7,287 bases of DNA, taken from Deltaproteobacteria bacterium. Its GTDB lineage: Bacteria; Desulfobacterota; Desulfobacteria; Desulfobacterales; UBA11574. The DNA lies in assembly GCA_019313025.1 (NCBI GenBank), contig JAFDCA010000015.1, positions 1-7,287 of the forward strand. Direction: 5' to 3'. The translations under genes were made by a program, and so were the position numbers. Below are positions 5,564 through 7,287 of the stretch, piece by piece. Under the pieces are notes generated by a model. It was not told the origin of the DNA. It did no database searches and saw nothing but the letters and a program-made list of their open reading frames with translations. The stretch's first letter is position 1; every line of letters starts with the position of its first letter.

Positions 5564-5851
5564 ATGTCAAAATTCACCATTGCCGGACTGGTCTCATGGT
5601 TTATCGGTGGCCTGCTGTTTGGTTTCCAGGCGCTTGATTCACTCATTAGTTCCGGAGGCGGCGGCAAGGCCTGGAAAAACTTGACACTTATAGATGTCAT
5701 CGACAAAAGCCACTTTAGTTGGGTAAACGGGATGTCCGAAGGAATCATTCACAATGCCGCTCAATACATTATAGCCATGCCGATATATCTATTGCTGTTT
5801 TGTGTCGGCATTCTATTTCTCATCTTAGGCCGGCTGACGACTAGATTTTAA
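5564..5851 (+). CDS. small two-helix membrane protein of unknown function
   Basis: The 95-residue product has a hydrophobic segment at about 5-24 (IAGLVSWFIGGLLFGFQAL), a middle part with SSGGGGKAW (29-37) that carries most of the polar residues, and a second hydrophobic segment at about 68-88 (YIIAMPIYLLLFCVGILFLI), ending in LTTRF. With short charged tails this suggests an inner-membrane hairpin, the roughly 45-residue loop being periplasmic or cytoplasmic depending on topology. AAAGG lies 8 nt before ATG 5564, and the stop TAA directly abuts the mltA ATG, so both are surely one transcript and probably translationally coupled. A role linked to envelope or peptidoglycan turnover is a guess from that coupling only. 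I do not recognise a family. Confidence 0.75.
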   Translation: MSKFTIAGLVSWFIGGLLFGFQALDSLISSGGGGKAWKNLTLIDVIDKSHFSWVNGMSEGIIHNAAQYIIAMPIYLLLFCVGILFLILGRLTTRF

Positions 5852-7078
5852 ATGAAATTCAACTTTTTTAAAAACTATACACCAAGTATTGTCTTTATAT
5901 TCCTATTTCTTCTGTTTATCACGGGATGTGGCATCTTCAAAAAAAGACCTCCTGAAATTAAAGACACTGCGTTGATAAGAATAGATCCACCCGCATATCC
6001 GGATTTTTTTGATGACATGGCGTATGATACCTTGGAGAACGGCATCCTGGGAAGTATTTCATATCTCAATCGGGTTTCGCCGAAAGCAGAATTCAGGTTT
6101 GGCCAAGATATCTTTAATACACCCCATATGATTAAATCTCTGGAGTACTTTCTCGATTTTATCCAAAGAAAACCATCAAAAGATGAGCTCATACAATACA
6201 TTAGGGAGTACTACCTGATTTACACCACTGTTGGCAGCGATCATCCGGGGCAGGTTTTTTTTACCGGATATTTCGAGCCTGTTATTCGCGGGAGCCTCAA
6301 CAAAGACACTGAATATCAATTTCCAATTTATGCTCGACCGGATGACTTGACGACCATTGACCTTTCTCTTTTTTACCCGCAGTTAGAAGGGAAAACCATT
6401 GTCGGCAGATATATCAATCAGAGTGTTGTGCCCTACTATGACCGAAAAGAAATCGAATACGAAGGGCTTCTGGAAGGCAAGGTTCAAGAAATCGCCTGGC
6501 TAAAGGATCGCCTTGACCTTTTCTTTCTGCAGATCCAAGGATCAGGAAAAATTATTCTTAATAACGGTCGCATCCTTAACGTTCACTACCATGGATCAAA
6601 CGGCCATCCTTACCGGAGTATCGGCAAGTTGCTTATCGACGAAGGGAAAATATCCCGCGAAGAGATATCCATGCAAAAAATTCGCGATTATTTACGCCGT
6701 CATCCTGAAGAAGTCGAAACCGTTTTAAATCATAATCCAAGCTATGTATTCTTTAAAATTGAAAAAGACGGTCCTCTCGGATCCTTGGAGGTAACATTGA
6801 CCCCTGGACGATCCATTGCTTTGGACAGTCGTTTATTTCCTCCCGCCGGTCTGGCTTTCATTGAAGCCAAAAAACCGTTGATTAATGAAGATGGAACGAT
6901 TCAAAACTGGACAGTCTTTTCTCGATTTGTTCTGAATCAGGATACAGGAGGCGCCATTCGCGGTCCCGGTCGGGCTGACCTGTTCTGGGGAAACGGCCCA
7001 TACGCTGAGATCGCTGCCGGTCATATGCAGGAATTCGGCACGCTCTATTTTTTGATACTTAAACCGGATATTCCCTGA
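5852..7078 (+). CDS. mltA: membrane-bound lytic murein transglycosylase A (lipoprotein)
   Basis: MltA cleaves the glycan strands of peptidoglycan between MurNAc and GlcNAc, leaving 1,6-anhydro-MurNAc ends, and is anchored to the outer membrane facing the periplasm. The 408-residue precursor has a basic start, a hydrophobic stretch (11-22) and lipobox ITGC with lipid-bearing C26. The MltA domain follows: FFTGYFEP (136-143), FPIYARPDD (157-165), LQIQGSGK (226-233), HGSNGHPYRSIG (247-258) and, in the 3D-type C-terminal part, RSIALDSRLFPPAG (320-333) and QDTGGAIRGPGRADLFWG (363-380). D364 and D376 are the conserved aspartates, one of which is the expected acid catalyst. The residue after the lipid Cys is Gly, not Asp, agreeing with outer-membrane sorting. 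No strong ribosome binding site precedes ATG 5852, which directly follows the stop of the upstream small gene, suggesting coupled translation. Length fits the family. Confidence 0.95.
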   Translation: MKFNFFKNYTPSIVFIFLFLLFITGCGIFKKRPPEIKDTALIRIDPPAYPDFFDDMAYDTLENGILGSISYLNRVSPKAEFRFGQDIFNTPHMIKSLEYFLDFIQRKPSKDELIQYIREYYLIYTTVGSDHPGQVFFTGYFEPVIRGSLNKDTEYQFPIYARPDDLTTIDLSLFYPQLEGKTIVGRYINQSVVPYYDRKEIEYEGLLEGKVQEIAWLKDRLDLFFLQIQGSGKIILNNGRILNVHYHGSNGHPYRSIGKLLIDEGKISREEISMQKIRDYLRRHPEEVETVLNHNPSYVFFKIEKDGPLGSLEVTLTPGRSIALDSRLFPPAGLAFIEAKKPLINEDGTIQNWTVFSRFVLNQDTGGAIRGPGRADLFWGNGPYAEIAAGHMQEFGTLYFLILKPDIP

Positions 7079-7207
7079 TTAATCGAGCAGGTCTATCTCA
7101 TTTAACTATCTAATTTATTAGAACAAATAAAGTTATCAGCGTATGAAAATCATGAAAATTCCAAGCACCAAAATTTAAAACAGATCGAATGACGAATACA
7201 CATATAA

Positions 7208-7287
7208 TATAGCTATTGTCAGAATAACATTCCGTTTCATCCGCCGGATAATTTCGTTGAGATCTGCAAGAACTCGCAAACAAAAGC
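7208..7287 (-). repeat. right copy of 80-bp inverted repeat, cut by the window end
   Basis: The reverse complement of this segment matches 52-131 at 78 of 80 positions. The repeat is still continuing at the last base of the window. The reading frame matching the left ORF runs outward on the plus strand (YSYCQNNIPFHPPDN and on), but an in-frame TAA at 7205-7207 removes any upstream start. An ATG at 7189 resembles the left start (M-T-N-T versus M-K-N-T) but is out of frame because of 7 extra bases (CATATAA, 7201-7207). If the repeat is a gene, this copy is disrupted at its 5' end. The stretch 7079-7207 holds no credible gene; TCTAAT/ATTAGA at 7109-7122 is a weak AT hairpin. Confidence 0.93.

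Noticed and set aside
5464..5748. Minus-strand open frame of 94 codons over the small membrane gene.
   Set aside because: It is antisense to a plus-strand frame with a good ribosome binding site, two clear membrane helices and tight coupling to mltA, and it shows no recognisable motif.
7109..7122. TCTAAT/ATTAGA hairpin after mltA as a terminator.
   Set aside because: Weak AT-only stem with no T-run on the transcribed strand.

Overview
The window reads as housekeeping chromosome from an AT-leaning Gram-negative bacterium. Gram-negative follows from an outer-membrane-type MltA lytic transglycosylase with a lipobox. The gene mix (frameshifted prfB followed by an HD-domain gene, PyrR, and molybdopterin genes spread over both strands) would suit a Desulfobacterota-like anaerobe, but that is inference from gene content and style only; no phylogenetic marker was aligned.

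Layout. (1) 1-211: one copy of an 80-bp repeat (52-131) inside a short ORF that runs off the left edge on the minus strand. (2) 212-522: non-coding, with an 11-nt periodic tract, a T/G-rich tract and a near-consensus sigma70 promoter for prfB. (3) 523-2279, plus strand: prfB with an intact programmed +1 frameshift site, then an HD-domain protein. (4) 2276-3324, minus strand: pyrR then moaB, joined by an ATGA overlap; moaB ends tail-to-tail with the HD gene, overlapping it by 4 nt. (5) 3325-3618: divergent intergenic region with a candidate promoter on each strand. (6) 3619-5300, plus strand: mobA, then a terminator-like hairpin inside a larger 74-nt imperfect palindrome, then a short MoaE-like gene with a TTG start and moaC, again linked by an ATGA overlap. 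(7) 5564-7078, plus strand: a 95-residue two-helix membrane protein followed with no gap by mltA. (8) 7079-7287: non-coding, ending in the second copy of the 80-bp repeat in inverted orientation.

Functionally, four genes (moaB, mobA, moaE-like, moaC) serve molybdenum cofactor synthesis. MoaC makes cyclic pyranopterin monophosphate, MoaE-type proteins take part in sulfur insertion, MoaB/MogA-type proteins adenylylate molybdopterin, and MobA attaches GMP to give the guanine dinucleotide form used by DMSO-reductase-family enzymes such as formate dehydrogenases and nitrate reductases. moaA, moaD and moeA are not in the window. The rest covers translation termination (prfB), pyrimidine regulation or salvage (pyrR) and peptidoglycan remodelling (mltA).

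I see no CRISPR array, tRNA, rRNA, phage gene or recognisable new defence system. The points most worth a second look are the switch-like palindrome ahead of moaE-like/moaC, the inverted 78/80 repeat at the two window ends, the short MoaE-like protein, and the pyrR-moaB coupling.
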